The notes under the pieces: generated by a model
Databases searched by the model: none
Told to the model about the DNA's origin: nothing
The model's input: only the letters and a program-made list of their open reading frames with translations
Assembly (NCBI RefSeq): GCF_000236905.1
Contig: NC_016525.1
Location: forward strand, 372,001-436,000
Source: Tetrapisispora phaffii CBS 4417
Taxonomy: Eukaryota; Ascomycota; Saccharomycetes; Saccharomycetales; Saccharomycetaceae
Length of the DNA stretch: 64,000 bases
Direction: 5' to 3'
Program-made: the position numbers and the translations under genes
In this document: positions 63,235 through 64,000 of the stretch, piece by piece
Numbering within the stretch: position 1 is the first letter of the stretch
How the letters are laid out: the number at the start of each line of letters is the position of its first letter

Positions 63235-64000
63235 TTATTTTTTGTTTCTCAATCTAGCTGATACTCTAGTGCTAGAACGTGAGGCCACAGGCGGTTGATC
63301 AACTTTTCCCTTCTTTCTCTTTTGAGACTTTTCTTGAGCAATTGTATCATGCTCACTAACTGCTTCTTTAGTCTTATTGGTGTCAACTGTGAATGCATGT
63401 CTAGTTCTCTTGGCTAGTGGTCTCTCATCTGCAACTACATTATCTTGTAGCTCTTCCGCTATGTTATCAGATGAAACATCTTTATTATTTTTAGTTACTT
63501 CTTCGGTTTCCTCTGAACTAACAGTATTGTTCTTCTTTTCATTATCACTCTTATCTCTACTGTCTTTAACTTCATCATCATTTTCTTTCTCATCTTTCGT
63601 ATTTTTTGATGCTTCAGTGCTATTCTCGTCCATAGCTTTAGTCTGGTTTTCATCGACAGGATGTTTCCTTTCCTTTCTCAAAACTCTAACTGATCGTCTA
63701 GTATGCGGAATTGATTTTTCTTCAACAGTGTTATTATCACCGTCAGTTGCTATTATATTAGATGTATCTATGCCTTTAATTGGATTAACTCTTTTAACTG
63801 CTTCAATATCCATTTCCCCGTTAGCAAGTTCATTATTATCTTCTGATCCCATTTTGACATCAGCATTTTGTTTTGCTTTAACTTTTTCTTCATTATTTTC
63901 ATTAAGAGTACCTTCTAATAAAGAAGGCTCTTCATTAGTTATTGATTCTTTTTGAGCATTTTCGGAAGCCTTGTCGTCTTTAAGTTCCTTCTCTTTTGAT
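63235..64000 (-). CDS. EAF7: NuA4 subunit Eaf7, C-terminal part (partial)
   Basis: The frame is open from the stop at 63235 to the right window edge (at least 254 residues), so the gene is cut by the window and the internal ATG at 63852 is not its start. The visible part is highly charged and low complexity: Lys/Glu/Asp-rich repeats, then basic C-terminal SSTRVSARLRNKK. S. cerevisiae Eaf7 (YNL136W) is next to FPR1 (YNL135C), is about 425 residues long, and has such an acidic/basic C-terminal half. The diagnostic N-terminal CT20 domain lies outside the window, so the call rests on position and composition. Confidence 0.75.
   Translation of the reverse strand, partial: SKEKELKDDKASENAQKESITNEEPSLLEGTLNENNEEKVKAKQNADVKMGSEDNNELANGEMDIEAVKRVNPIKGIDTSNIIATDGDNNTVEEKSIPHTRRSVRVLRKERKHPVDENQTKAMDENSTEASKNTKDEKENDDEVKDSRDKSDNEKKNNTVSSEETEEVTKNNKDVSSDNIAEELQDNVVADERPLAKRTRHAFTVDTNKTKEAVSEHDTIAQEKSQKRKKGKVDQPPVASRSSTRVSARLRNKK

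Overview
This window is nuclear DNA from a budding yeast of the family Saccharomycetaceae that descends from the whole-genome duplication (WGD). The evidence is AT-rich DNA, compact mostly intron-less genes with one ribosomal-protein intron (GTATGT donor, TACTAAC branch site), and gene order. Reading left to right, the genes match, by remembered protein similarity and remembered S. cerevisiae gene order, a mosaic of two or three S. cerevisiae blocks: chromosome XV (YOR095C to YOR114W), chromosome XIV (YNL099C to YNL136W) and a few chromosome VIII genes (COX23, CIA2). Such interleaving is expected of a lineage that lost duplicates independently of Saccharomyces soon after the WGD. A Vanderwaltozyma or Tetrapisispora type yeast is my best guess; the species is an inference.

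Layout. 0-13.2 kb: RKI1, RPS7 (with intron), a YOR097C-like membrane protein, two tandem KTR1-type mannosyltransferases, CRC1 and OST2, with no RAS gene between the last two. 13.7-24.4 kb: OCA1, MIC27, a short AVT4-type transporter, POL1 and MET4. 24.4-28.2 kb: a 3.8 kb non-coding interval with two perfect Met31/Met32 sites, four Reb1 sites and an assembly gap. 28.2-40.8 kb: RGS2-like, LEU4/LEU9 (with a Leu3 site), INP52/53, YAF9, TFC7, a YOR111W Maf-like protein and CYB5. 40.8-44.9 kb: a 4 kb gene-free interval with hairpins, a GC-rich structured island and a second gap. 44.9-64 kb: AZF1, a YOR114W-position protein, a YNL115C-like membrane hydrolase, a DMA1/DMA2 ubiquitin ligase, MLS1, COX23, a bL35m mitochondrial ribosomal protein, TEP1 (PTEN-like), CIA2, TOM22, a small secreted acidic protein, FPR1, and the 3' part of EAF7 running off the right end.

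The genes are mostly housekeeping functions and do not form one pathway. Local themes are sulfur and leucine metabolism control (MET4, LEU4), mitochondrial function (CRC1, MIC27, COX23, bL35m, TOM22), phosphoinositide phosphatases (INP52/53, TEP1), and chromatin readers or NuA4 parts (YAF9, EAF7). I saw no tRNA, CRISPR, transposon, centromere or viral sequence. I found no clearly new multi-gene system. The most unusual signals are in the long non-coding intervals and in the KTR1 tandem pair. All coordinates come from reading by eye; similarity statements are from memory, not from a search.
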